Part shown: positions 27,936-35,751 of the stretch, piece after piece
Layout: every line of letters starts with the position of its first letter
Position numbering within the stretch: the stretch's first letter is position 1
Source of the DNA: Deltaproteobacteria bacterium
GTDB lineage: Bacteria; Desulfobacterota; Dissulfuribacteria; Dissulfuribacterales; QOAL01
Reading direction: 5' to 3'
NCBI GenBank assembly: GCA_026995935.1
Contig: JALWNK010000026.1
Location: 1-57,196, forward strand
Length of the DNA stretch: 57,196 bases
Made by a program: the position numbers and the translations under genes
Notes under the pieces: model-generated
Databases searched by the model: none
What the model was told of the DNA's origin: nothing
The model's input: the letters and a program-made list of their open reading frames with translations, nothing else

Positions 27936-28889
27936 ATGAAGATTCTTGTAACAGGAGGGGCAGGCTTCATAGGCTCAAACGTGGTTGATGCCTATGTGGA
28001 AGAAGGGCACGAAGTGGTGGTGGTCGACAACCTTTACTCTGGGAAACTTGAAAACCTCAATCCAAAGGCAAAATTTTACCTGCTCGACATAAGAAGTCCG
28101 GAATTTGAAAAGGTCCTTGAGATCGAAAGGCCAGAGGTCATAAACCACCATGCGGCCCAGATCTCGGTGCCATTTTCTGTGGAAGACCCACGCTTTGATG
28201 CGGACGTGAACATCCAGGGGTTCGTTAACATGCTGGAAGCTGCCAAGGACAAGGGGGTAAAGAAGGTAATATTCATCTCCTCAGGAGGCGCCATATACGG
28301 CGAGGCAAAGGAGTATCCCACAACTGAAAACTACCCACCAAAGCCCCTTTCCCCCTATGCCATTGCAAAGGCGGTCTCAGAGGACTTTCTTTTCTTCTAC
28401 AACCACCAATACGGCATTGACTACACGGTATTGAGGTATGCCAACATCTATGGCCCACGCCAGATTCCCCACGGCGAGGCCGGGGTGGTTGCCATATTCA
28501 TGGACAGGCTCCTTTCAGGAAAAAGATGCACACTGTTCCACTTCCCTGAAGACCCCCAGGGAATGATTAGGGACTACTGCTTTGTTGGAGACGTGGTGGA
28601 CGCCAATGTCAAGGCCCTTACCAAAGGAAGCTGCCAGGCCTTTAACATAGGAACGGGCATTGAGACAAAGACCCAGGAGCTTTTTGAAAAGATATTTGAT
28701 GTGATGAAGGAAAAGATGGACATTTCAGATGAGCTGCGGGAGATGAAACGCACTGAGGCCCGGGCAGGCGACCTCAAAAGGAGCTGCCTCAACTGTGAAA
28801 AGGCAAGAAAGGAACTTGGCTGGCAGGCCTCCCACAGCCTTGAAGAGGGGCTTAAGAAGACCCTTAAGTGGAGGCTTAAGACATCGTGA
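27936..28889 (+). CDS. NAD-dependent sugar-nucleotide epimerase (UDP-glucose 4-epimerase type)
   Basis: 317 residues, extended SDR. It has Rossmann motif VTGGAGFIGSNVVDAY, Asp ending strand 2 (VVVVDNLYSGK), HHAAQISVP, the catalytic Ser (FISSGGAIYGE) and the YxxxK motif SPYAIAK. The ALRYANIYGPRQ-type segment is VLRYANIYGPRQIPHG. It interconverts UDP-hexoses for LPS or exopolysaccharide. Strong GGAGG precedes ATG. It heads a rightward cluster of envelope-sugar genes and overlaps the next gene by 4 bp (GTGA). Confidence 0.88.
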   Translation: MKILVTGGAGFIGSNVVDAYVEEGHEVVVVDNLYSGKLENLNPKAKFYLLDIRSPEFEKVLEIERPEVINHHAAQISVPFSVEDPRFDADVNIQGFVNMLEAAKDKGVKKVIFISSGGAIYGEAKEYPTTENYPPKPLSPYAIAKAVSEDFLFFYNHQYGIDYTVLRYANIYGPRQIPHGEAGVVAIFMDRLLSGKRCTLFHFPEDPQGMIRDYCFVGDVVDANVKALTKGSCQAFNIGTGIETKTQELFEKIFDVMKEKMDISDELREMKRTEARAGDLKRSCLNCEKARKELGWQASHSLEEGLKKTLKWRLKTS

Positions 28890-30154
28890 AACTCACCGTC
28901 TCTGCATTTCAGCTCTGTCCGCAAAAGGATATTGCCAAAACCCTGGACAAGGTAGTAGAGGCCGCCAGTGAGGCTGCAAAAAATGGAGCAGGGCTTATCC
29001 TTTTGCCAGAACTCTTCCCATTTGGGATACTAAAGAACAGGGAAGAGGCCAATGAGGCAGCCAGTAAGACCCCGAAGATACTTTCGCATCTAAAGGAATG
29101 GGCAGGCAGGCTTAAAATCGCCATCTGCGGAGGCCTTCCCTTTGAATACGCAGGTGGAAGCATCCTTAACTCCATGTTCCTTATTCCGCCTGAAGGCCCT
29201 TTTCTTCGTTACGATAAACTCCACCTCTTTCCTCCCTTTAACGAGCCAATTGTCTTTAAACCAGGCAAGGCCCCCAAGACCTTTTGCTTAAACACATCTT
29301 CGGGCCAGGTGCTTGCAGGCCCAATGATATGCTACGATATCCGCTTTCCAGAACTTGCCCGCAGGCTTTCCCAGGAGGGTGCAAGTCTCCTTATGGTTTC
29401 AAGTCTTTGGCCCCTTTCGCGAAAGGAAAACCTCATAACCCTTCTAAGGGCGCGTGCCATGGAAAATCAGTGCTTCCTCGTTGCGGCAAACGTATGCGGA
29501 AGATGTGGAAACATAGAGTTTGCAGGTGCCTCCCTTGTTGCAGCACCTGACGGCTCTTTGCTTTCACAGGCAGGAGACGGTGAGGAGCTCATACTTGCCC
29601 GGTTAGATATTGATAAAATCCAGTCCCTGAGGGCCTTTTTCAACTCGTCAATTCCCAAGGGAATCTGGAACTTTCCCCTTGAGACCAAGATTATTGATAT
29701 TAAAGAGGCAAAAAAAAGGATTTCCTTCAGGAAAAAGGCAGGCCAGAGGGTTGTCTTTACAAACGGATGCTTTGACATCCTCCATGCAGGCCACGTCTCC
29801 TATCTGAGAAAGGCCAGGGCCTTTGGCGACGTGCTTGTGGTAGGCCTTAACAGTGATGAATCCATAAGGAGGATAAAGGGGCCTTCAAGGCCTGTAAATC
29901 GGGAAAACGAGCGGGCAAAGGTGCTTTCTGCCCTTTCATTTGTAGACATGGTGGTGATCTTTTCAGAGGACACCCCTGAAAGACTCATCCATGAAATCGA
30001 ACCAGACGTGCTTGTTAAGGGTGCCGACTGGGAGGAAGAAAATATCGTTGGAGCTGATTTCGTAAAGGCAAGAGGAGGAAATGTTAAAAGGATTGCCTTT
30101 GAGGAAGAGGTCTCAACCACAGGCATCATTGAACGGATAAAAAGCAAAACGTAG
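28886..30154 (+). CDS. Fusion: nitrilase-family amidohydrolase plus HldE C-terminal nucleotidyltransferase
   Basis: 422 residues. Residues 1-265 are a carbon-nitrogen hydrolase with the full triad: Glu42 (LLPELF), Lys111 (YDKLHLFPPF) and Cys149 (GPMICYDIRFPEL). Residues about 270-422 are a RfaE2/HldE-C type nucleotidyltransferase with FTNGCFDILHAGHVSYL (HxGH at 300-303), RIKGPSRPVN and VSTTGIIERI. HldE-C adenylylates D-glycero-beta-D-manno-heptose 1-phosphate for LPS core heptose. What the amidase half acts on is unknown. It starts at GTG overlapping the epimerase stop. No frameshift or linker stop separates the halves, so it is a real fusion. Confidence 0.9.
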   Translation: MKLTVSAFQLCPQKDIAKTLDKVVEAASEAAKNGAGLILLPELFPFGILKNREEANEAASKTPKILSHLKEWAGRLKIAICGGLPFEYAGGSILNSMFLIPPEGPFLRYDKLHLFPPFNEPIVFKPGKAPKTFCLNTSSGQVLAGPMICYDIRFPELARRLSQEGASLLMVSSLWPLSRKENLITLLRARAMENQCFLVAANVCGRCGNIEFAGASLVAAPDGSLLSQAGDGEELILARLDIDKIQSLRAFFNSSIPKGIWNFPLETKIIDIKEAKKRISFRKKAGQRVVFTNGCFDILHAGHVSYLRKARAFGDVLVVGLNSDESIRRIKGPSRPVNRENERAKVLSALSFVDMVVIFSEDTPERLIHEIEPDVLVKGADWEEENIVGADFVKARGGNVKRIAFEEEVSTTGIIERIKSKT

Positions 30155-30180
30155 TTCTCCTCAAGATTTCAGCCGGACAC

Positions 30181-31029
30181 ATGGAAAATCTCTTTATTAA
30201 TGTACCTTTTGAGACCAAGGAAATCAGGCTTTCTTACAAGATGGCGGGAACTGCTAAAAAACCCGCCCTTATCTTCATACACGGACTTGCCTGCAGCAGC
30301 GACTATTGGGTCCATGTCATGGAAGACAGAAATCTTAAAAAGGAGTTTTCGCTTTTAGCCCTTGACCTTCCTGGCCATGGCCTTTCTTCAAAACCCAGGT
30401 GGTTTGATTATTCCATGGAGGCATTTTCCGCAGTCGTAACCAGCTTTATAAAAAGCCTGGGGCTGTTGAACACACGTGCAATCGTTGGGTTTTCCATGGG
30501 CGGGCCAATTGCAATAAATTTATGGAAGTCTGTCAGGTCAAAAAAACTGATCCTTGTTGAACCAGTTCTTACTGAAAAGGATGTTCCCATATCAAAAAGA
30601 CTTGCCAGGGTTCCCTGGCCCGTTTTTTCTGCTCTAAGGCCATTTCCCCTGCTCTTTCCGAAAGGTTTTGCAAAAATACACCTCAAAAATCCAGACAGTC
30701 ACAATTCAAAAATCGTGGCAAGGGCCATGTATCAAACATCTGGCCTTGCCTTTAAAAGGTGCTGCCAGGGCCTTGTTAGATGCGCCCTTGACCCGCAGAC
30801 CTACAGGTCATTCATAAACATCAAGGCCGAAAAGGCCATTATAATTAGAGGCGATCTAACAAAGCCTGGGTTTTCTCCACCTCCGGACTTGCGCTCTACG
30901 GCTACGGTAGAAAAGGTGCCTGATTCAGGCCATGCGGTGATGCTGGATAACTATGGGGCTTTTGTACGAACGTTGAGGGATTTACTATTTCAGAGAAAGG
31001 GAGAACCATCAAGCATTGAAAGGACGTGA
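30181..31029 (+). CDS. Alpha/beta hydrolase
   Basis: 282 residues. Oxyanion-hole HG appears in LIFIHGLACSSDYW, then the nucleophile elbow GFSMGG (about 107-112) with Ser. The acid is probably in the AIIIRGDLTKPG strand, and the catalytic His is in VPDSGHAVMLDN. No signal peptide is evident, so it should be cytoplasmic. It overlaps the O-antigen ligase gene by 14 bp, placing it in the envelope-sugar cluster. The substrate is unknown; an ester of a sugar or lipid precursor would fit. Confidence 0.8.
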   Translation: MENLFINVPFETKEIRLSYKMAGTAKKPALIFIHGLACSSDYWVHVMEDRNLKKEFSLLALDLPGHGLSSKPRWFDYSMEAFSAVVTSFIKSLGLLNTRAIVGFSMGGPIAINLWKSVRSKKLILVEPVLTEKDVPISKRLARVPWPVFSALRPFPLLFPKGFAKIHLKNPDSHNSKIVARAMYQTSGLAFKRCCQGLVRCALDPQTYRSFINIKAEKAIIIRGDLTKPGFSPPPDLRSTATVEKVPDSGHAVMLDNYGAFVRTLRDLLFQRKGEPSSIERT

Positions 31030-32287
31030 AATTAAGCGTTCAACTGTACTTAAAAATATTCTGGTATTTTTAGCTGGCCTATTGCCCCCTCTCCTGGTGG
31101 TTCCTGGAAAGGTTATGCACGAATATGCGTTTACCCTGTACAGGGAGCCCAAACTTTATCTAATTGGTGCGCTGGCCTGGCTGCTTTTTACCGTGGGCGA
31201 GGCAAAAAATTCTGCTGTTGCTAAAGGGCTCATGGTACTGTTCTTCATTTCCCTGCTCTCTCTATCATGGGCTCCTGTTAAGGAGGCAGTCTTTTACGAG
31301 GCCTTTCAATACATTAATCTTGCAGTCCTGGCAAGTGGGCTGGCCTATTATTTTCGTCAAGAGCGAGCTCGACTCCTCTTTTTGAGTGGGCTTCTAGTTT
31401 CCATGGCTATAGCCGTGTTTATAGGCCTTTGTCAGTGGAAAGGAATTCGATTCCCTCAGCTCTTTCCTGTTGGAATTCCATATCCGTCCACCTTTGGTGC
31501 AAGACACAGTGCCGGTTTAGCCGTGTGTGGCACTATATTCTTAACGCTTGCTCCGCTCTCTTATTTTCTAAAAAAGAAAAGATATATAGCCCTCCTTTTC
31601 TTGATCGTTCTTTTTTCATTACAGCTTTTTTATATTCTGATCCTTGGCAGCCGAACTTCCTATTTTGGAATCCTAATGGGAGGCATGGCGACAGGCGTGA
31701 TCGGGGCACGATATTTCCGTTTTATTCCCAAAAAATTTATCATATGTGGCGTCCTGTTGTTGCTTTTAATATCAGGCTTTGCCATCCCTTGCATTTATAA
31801 AAATGACTATATAAAAGACAGACTTGAAAAAACCGTTGTTTTTACCAAAAAACCTTCTCTCTTTCTTCAAACAGAGCGCTGGTTTTGGTGGAGTAATTCC
31901 TTTCAAATGCTCAAGGAAAATCCACTTGGCGTTGGTGCCGGCAACTGGGGTTTTTTCTACCCTGTTTACCGAAAATACGGGAAACATGTTTATTTCACAG
32001 AACACACCCAGGTAAGAAGAACGCATAATGACTATCTGCAGTTACTCTGTGAACTTGGTCCGCTGGGTGTTTTTATCCTTTTGTTTTTACTGTTTAAATC
32101 TCTTAAATGGAGCTGGCAACTCTATGAAAAAAATGGTTCTCTTGAAGCTGCGGTTTTATTTGTCCAACTCGTAGCCTGGACAGGTCTCATGTGCTTTGAT
32201 TACCCCTTTGAAATGCCTTTTCAGCGTTTTTTGCTGATAATGGCAATGTTACTCACAGAGGGCATTTACAATGAAAGCCTGGCATAG
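31016..32287 (+). CDS. O-antigen ligase / Wzy_C-family membrane protein
   Basis: 423 residues with about ten transmembrane helices. It has the family's large periplasmic loop, including NPLGVGAGNWGFFYPVYRKY and TQVRRTHNDYLQLLCELGPL, the HNDYL segment being typical of WaaL/Wzy_C proteins. These transfer or polymerise undecaprenyl-linked glycans onto lipid A core or other acceptors. The start is TTG 31016 inside the hydrolase gene, with GGGAG 12 nt upstream. Codons here are noticeably more AT-rich than in the dcw operon. It is not a SEDS (FtsW/RodA) protein. Confidence 0.85.
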   Translation: MKGREIKRSTVLKNILVFLAGLLPPLLVVPGKVMHEYAFTLYREPKLYLIGALAWLLFTVGEAKNSAVAKGLMVLFFISLLSLSWAPVKEAVFYEAFQYINLAVLASGLAYYFRQERARLLFLSGLLVSMAIAVFIGLCQWKGIRFPQLFPVGIPYPSTFGARHSAGLAVCGTIFLTLAPLSYFLKKKRYIALLFLIVLFSLQLFYILILGSRTSYFGILMGGMATGVIGARYFRFIPKKFIICGVLLLLLISGFAIPCIYKNDYIKDRLEKTVVFTKKPSLFLQTERWFWWSNSFQMLKENPLGVGAGNWGFFYPVYRKYGKHVYFTEHTQVRRTHNDYLQLLCELGPLGVFILLFLLFKSLKWSWQLYEKNGSLEAAVLFVQLVAWTGLMCFDYPFEMPFQRFLLIMAMLLTEGIYNESLA

Positions 32288-32720
32288 AGTGGCTTCCTTT
32301 TTGATTTTTATTGCAATTTGTATTGCAGGGATTTCAAGCTTAGACAGACTTGCTAATTATACAAGGCTTTCTCTTATTTTAGAAAAATCCGGCCAACTGC
32401 CTACTTGCGAGGAAGCAGAGAAAAAATTCATAAACGGCTTTGGATACTGGAAAGACATTTACAAGGCCTATCATCTGCTGGCATACTTGGAGTACAAGAA
32501 AGGTAATTTTGCGGTCGCCAGGAGGTTTTTACTGAAGGCCCTTCATTACCACCCTTACTACCCCAATGGCTATAAAATGCTGGGTTTTCTATTAGGCAGG
32601 GACACCCCTCAGGGGAAAGCCTGTTATAAGGCGTACCAAACAATAATGGAAGAAGGCTCCAGGCCGGAGAAACATCTTGTTGAATTGTGCTTTTCAGGCG
32701 AAAAATTCGATTCTCGGTAA
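32271..32720 (+). CDS. Small membrane-anchored TPR-like protein
   Basis: 149 residues. An N-terminal hydrophobic helix (VASFLIFIAICIAGISSL) is followed by TPR-like helices: IYKAYHLLAYLEYKKGNFAV and FLLKALHYHPYYPNGYKMLG. It overlaps the ligase gene by 17 bp and is presumably its partner. Similar small TPR proteins often follow Wzy_C ligases, and it may help present the acceptor. I assign no enzymatic role. Confidence 0.6.
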   Translation: MKAWHRVASFLIFIAICIAGISSLDRLANYTRLSLILEKSGQLPTCEEAEKKFINGFGYWKDIYKAYHLLAYLEYKKGNFAVARRFLLKALHYHPYYPNGYKMLGFLLGRDTPQGKACYKAYQTIMEEGSRPEKHLVELCFSGEKFDSR

Positions 32721-32724
32721 TAAA

Positions 32725-32766
32725 AAGGCGTACCGCGGCGGAACAAAGTAGCCTTCGGCACGCCTT
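32725..32766. terminator. Shared hairpin terminator between convergent genes
   Basis: AAGGCGTACCG at 32725-32735 pairs with CGGCACGCCTT at 32756-32766 with one mismatch. An A run on its left gives a T run for the leftward dockerin-gene transcript. Confidence 0.6.
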
Positions 32767-32782
32767 CCTTAAATTGCGTTTC

Positions 32783-33520
32783 TTAGTTCGAACAAACACA
32801 CCTTGGGCATGTACACATGGTGATCACCTTACGAGCATCAAGTACTGTTATCTTTCCGTCTCCATCTAAATCACATTCGGGACACTCTTCAGCAGACTTA
32901 TTCCTATGACTCATAACGATATTCACGTCACTACGATCAACATCACCATCGTGATCTAAGTCTCCGGGAACTATAAAATCAGGGTCTTCGCCTTCAGCGC
33001 AATCTGGGTCTACTTTGCCATCTTTTACCTTGTCGCAATATCCATCTATTCCCCCAGAAGGACAGTCCCGAGGGCATGTGCTGTAATTTTCCGGCATGCC
33101 ACATGTCCCATCACCGCATTCACCCGCAACGACTTTCAATCCCATATATGTAGTTACTTCTTCTTCCTTGCCATCTTCTGATATGCAGACTAAGCAGTCT
33201 TTGCAAGGAGCGGAATCGTCTGATTCGTCATAGTGGCGGTAGGACAAACCCTGCTTGGCGCAGTAACTCCATTCAGGGGCTACCTTGCCTTGGAGGAAAT
33301 CCCAAGCATCTACTGTACTACCATCAGGTAACCCACAGTACCCCTTTTCACCGAGTTCGGTCATAACAGTCGAATATGTATACCCCAGGGCATTACAGTA
33401 AACCGCAGCCGGATTCATCATCGAAAAAGAACTTTTAGAAAAAATTCCAGATATCAAACAAAATAACAACGTAAGGAAAAAGACGTTTATCTTATTATTG
33501 ATATATTTGTATTGATTCAT
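32783..33520 (-). CDS. Secreted DUF333 / dockerin-like protein
   Basis: 245 residues from ATG 33520, chosen for its AAAGGAG site (an upstream ATG at 33547 lies inside the previous gene). The signal peptide is INVFFLTLLFCLISGIFS. A DUF333-like domain (about 36-92) starts NPAAVYCNALGY and contains GYCGLPDGSTVDAWDF. A Cys-rich CGDGTCGMPENYSTCPRDC motif (about 135-153) follows. The C-terminus holds two calcium-loop helices of dockerin type, DLDHDGDVDRSD (187-198) and DLDGDGKITVLD (217-228), followed by ARKVITMCTCPRC. A dockerin would bind a cohesin, and a cohesin-domain protein is encoded at 34585 in the same operon. DUF333 function is unknown. Confidence 0.75.
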   Translation of the reverse strand: MNQYKYINNKINVFFLTLLFCLISGIFSKSSFSMMNPAAVYCNALGYTYSTVMTELGEKGYCGLPDGSTVDAWDFLQGKVAPEWSYCAKQGLSYRHYDESDDSAPCKDCLVCISEDGKEEEVTTYMGLKVVAGECGDGTCGMPENYSTCPRDCPSGGIDGYCDKVKDGKVDPDCAEGEDPDFIVPGDLDHDGDVDRSDVNIVMSHRNKSAEECPECDLDGDGKITVLDARKVITMCTCPRCVCSN

Positions 33521-33533
33521 GGCTACTCCTTTC

Positions 33534-34490
33534 TTAATGAATAACATCTCCTATTTCAAATACTTTTATAATGGCAGCGCATTTTTCCCTAGTTTTGCAT
33601 ACAGGGGTGTTAGTGCAATATGGTATATAACCATAGCCATTTTCATGGTAAATGTCATATTTAAATCCATCAAACCCCCCCCAACTATTTTTAATTTTCC
33701 AGCACCCCCAGGTTCCATATATATCATGACAAACCTGACTACAGTCATCAAAACCTACTAATTCTACAGCGTGAACCGGGAAAGGGTTATTGGGAGATGC
33801 TGCCGCTGGCAAACTTAAGTAGGCAACAAGTGGACCATTATTAATAAGCTCGCTTTTTATTTGTCCGGGATTAAGGGAAAATTCATTATAATCTGTAATT
33901 TTGAACACATCCATTCCACTCAAATCCGGACATAAGTCTGAACAGGTAGCTGTACAAGGATGTGGGTCAAAAATGCTTGTAGGACAACCGCTGCAACTTT
34001 GGGTGCAACTTCCATTATTCAAACAGTAACCCGACGAATAAGATAAATTTTGCGCCGATGTTGTTCCATTTTTTACCAGAAAATATAATGCAGTTTCTAC
34101 TAATCCTCCTTGACAATCACCAGAGCAACCACATTGTCCAATTAGTAATTCTTTAGATAATTCTATATTTCCGGGATAACCGCCTAATTTTAATTTGTCT
34201 TCCATGGCACCTACAGTGCTAAACGCCCAAGAACTTCCGCATGTTCCTTGATCTTTAATAGGGGTTAAGTCCTTCCACGAAAACCGATATCGCTCAATGT
34301 CCTCGGGACTTGCATCCTGTGGAATGCCAAAACATTCATCAGGACTTGCATCCTGAGGCAATACACAAGACTCAGGACTTGCATCTTGTGGAACAGTGAA
34401 AGTCTCTGCCTGTGCTGGTAGACCTAAAAACAAACAGGCAATAAAAATTAACAACGCTGATAATTTCTTCCTTGAAATCGATAAATCCAT
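33534..34490 (-). CDS. Papain-family (C1A) protein with catalytic Cys replaced by Ser
   Basis: 318 residues, secreted (signal peptide ending LGLPAQA). Three copies of PQDASPE/D (34-40, 45-51, 57-63) precede a C1A fold. The oxyanion Gln81 and the motif GTCGSSWAFS are present, but the nucleophile position (papain Cys25) is Ser87, codon TCT, one base from TGT. His240 (FPVHAVELVGF) and Asn268 (WKIKNSWGG) are kept. Many extra Cys suggest disulfides. The rest of the site is conserved, so a binding or pseudoenzyme role, or serine-based chemistry as debated for Plasmodium SERA5, are both possible. A strong GAGGAGG precedes ATG. Middle gene of the cohesin/dockerin operon. Confidence 0.85.
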   Translation of the reverse strand: MDLSISRKKLSALLIFIACLFLGLPAQAETFTVPQDASPESCVLPQDASPDECFGIPQDASPEDIERYRFSWKDLTPIKDQGTCGSSWAFSTVGAMEDKLKLGGYPGNIELSKELLIGQCGCSGDCQGGLVETALYFLVKNGTTSAQNLSYSSGYCLNNGSCTQSCSGCPTSIFDPHPCTATCSDLCPDLSGMDVFKITDYNEFSLNPGQIKSELINNGPLVAYLSLPAAASPNNPFPVHAVELVGFDDCSQVCHDIYGTWGCWKIKNSWGGFDGFKYDIYHENGYGYIPYCTNTPVCKTREKCAAIIKVFEIGDVIH

Positions 34491-34584
34491 TTTCCTCCTC
34501 CCAAATTGGATTTACATATTAGCATTAATGTTGACTTATTAAGGTATTAGGCTGCCTTTGAGACCTTAACCTCCCATATTTAGA

Positions 34585-35217
34585 CTACCGTCTTGAGCCA
34601 CTTTTTTTCCTCACCCCAAAAAAACCAGCAAGTCCAACCCCCATTAAGAGACAGGTAGCTGGTTCAGGTACTGGAGCTACGTTTACAGAACCCTTTTTAA
34701 TATCTACTTTTAAAGGATCACCTGCCGCATCTCCCAAGATTGCAGCACCTATTGAAAGTATACTTCCCCCGACACCAACCGTTTCAAAGGTGATTGTAGC
34801 CAATTTGAAACTGTCAGCCTGATTATTATTAAGATCAGATTCAGAATCAAAAGAGAGATCATAAACATTTAATTTGCCTGGACTGGTTATGCTGGCAGAA
34901 AGCCAATTGGATCCAAGCCCCCAAATATCTAACTGACCAGTTGGATCAATACTTACACTATCTATTACACCATCTGAATCGGTGTCGGTGTCATCTACAC
35001 CCAGAACAGTTGGGTCATAAAGTATGTCTATGTAAAAGGTACTTAACGATGGAGCGGTCCCATCTCCGAGATCTTCAATGATAAGATCCACCAAAAAGGA
35101 GTCTCCCATTATGACGTTCACAGTTTCAGGTTGAAATGAAATTGTAATCGCCTTAGATGAAGCAGGAAAAACAATTAATACTACAATTAATAACGACAAG
35201 CTCAATGACTGTTTCAT
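34585..35217 (-). CDS. PEP-CTERM protein with cohesin-like domain
   Basis: 210 residues. A signal peptide (1-23) is followed by a cohesin-like beta domain (about 25-180): ISFQPETVNVIMGDSFLVDL, FYIDILYDPTVLGVD, FKLATITFETVGVG and GDPLKVDIKKGSVNV, the pattern of cohesin domains seen in other PEP-CTERM proteins. The C-terminus VPEPATCLLMGVGLAGFFG then RKKSGSRR is a complete PEP-CTERM signal (PEP 184-186, helix, basic tail), processed by exosortase for surface or matrix delivery. First gene of an operon driven by a sigma-54 promoter, a common feature of PEP-CTERM genes (PrsK/PrsR control). No exosortase gene is in the window. Confidence 0.85.
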   Translation of the reverse strand: MKQSLSLSLLIVVLIVFPASSKAITISFQPETVNVIMGDSFLVDLIIEDLGDGTAPSLSTFYIDILYDPTVLGVDDTDTDSDGVIDSVSIDPTGQLDIWGLGSNWLSASITSPGKLNVYDLSFDSESDLNNNQADSFKLATITFETVGVGGSILSIGAAILGDAAGDPLKVDIKKGSVNVAPVPEPATCLLMGVGLAGFFGVRKKSGSRR

Positions 35218-35254
35218 GATACTTCCTCCTAATATGTTAATTTAGGAAAGCTAA

Positions 35255-35270
35255 AGCAATTAAAGTGCCA
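35255..35270 (-). promoter_or_regulatory. Sigma-54 promoter of the cohesin/papain/dockerin operon
   Basis: TGGCAC-TTTAA-TTGCT on the minus strand matches the -24/-12 consensus, with exactly 10 nt between GG and GC. It lies 38 bp before the ATG of the PEP-CTERM gene; transcription would start near 35244. Confidence 0.82.
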
Positions 35271-35339
35271 AACTAAACAGATAAAATATATCACTTAGCC
35301 TCGAATTTTCACTACGTTTTTAATCATTAACTAATGATA

Positions 35340-35384
35340 TGGAAACTTTTTTCCAAAGACAAAGGAAAAATGGAAACCTTTTTC
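35340..35384 (-). promoter_or_regulatory. Direct-repeat pair, candidate enhancer-binding sites
   Basis: TGGAAACTTTTTTC at 35340 and TGGAAACCTTTTTC at 35371 (read on the plus strand) agree at 13 of 14 bases and are 31 bp apart, three helical turns. They are 70-115 bp upstream of the sigma-54 element, the usual distance for an activator's upstream sites. Between them TTTTTCC and GGAAAAA form an inverted repeat. Confidence 0.45.
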
Positions 35385-35751
35385 ACTAATTCAAACGCAC
35401 AACTATAGACAATAATTAGACAAACCTCTTCCCTTATGAGACTAAGAGACGGTTAGCCTCATCGTTGAATAAAAAGAAGCTAGTCGGTGGGCTTCTTAAT
35501 AAATAAAAATACTAAAGGGATAATCTAAAATACATACTTCCTACACCTATTACCATGTGCATTTACATAGCAAACAAAAGGTGCTTGAGAATTAAAAGAA
35601 TTTTTCCTGCTGCTGGCCCCTCTTCCCCAACAGTTTTGAGACTACAAGAAAAGCAAAAAATTAGAAATCACCCGGTATGGGTAAAAACGGGGTATGAATT
35701 TCGTTTTTAGAAATGGAAAATCCGATACTTAGCAGCTTAATAGATACAAAT
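35385..35751. other. AT-rich intergenic stretch
   Basis: With the promoter and repeats to its left, this fills a 534-bp gene-free interval (35218-35751). Apart from the terminator at 35471-35497 I see no convincing gene, RNA or repeat in it. Confidence 0.5.
35471..35497 (-). terminator. Terminator downstream of the response-regulator gene
   Basis: On the minus strand AAGAAGC, a 10-nt loop, then GCTTCTT running into TTTTT. It would stop transcripts of the kinase/regulator pair before the sigma-54 operon. Confidence 0.6.

Noticed and set aside
31016-32287. Polytopic membrane protein considered as a replacement FtsW/RodA
   Set aside because: Its loop motifs (HNDYL, LGVGAGNWG) and overall pattern are those of O-antigen ligases, not SEDS proteins.
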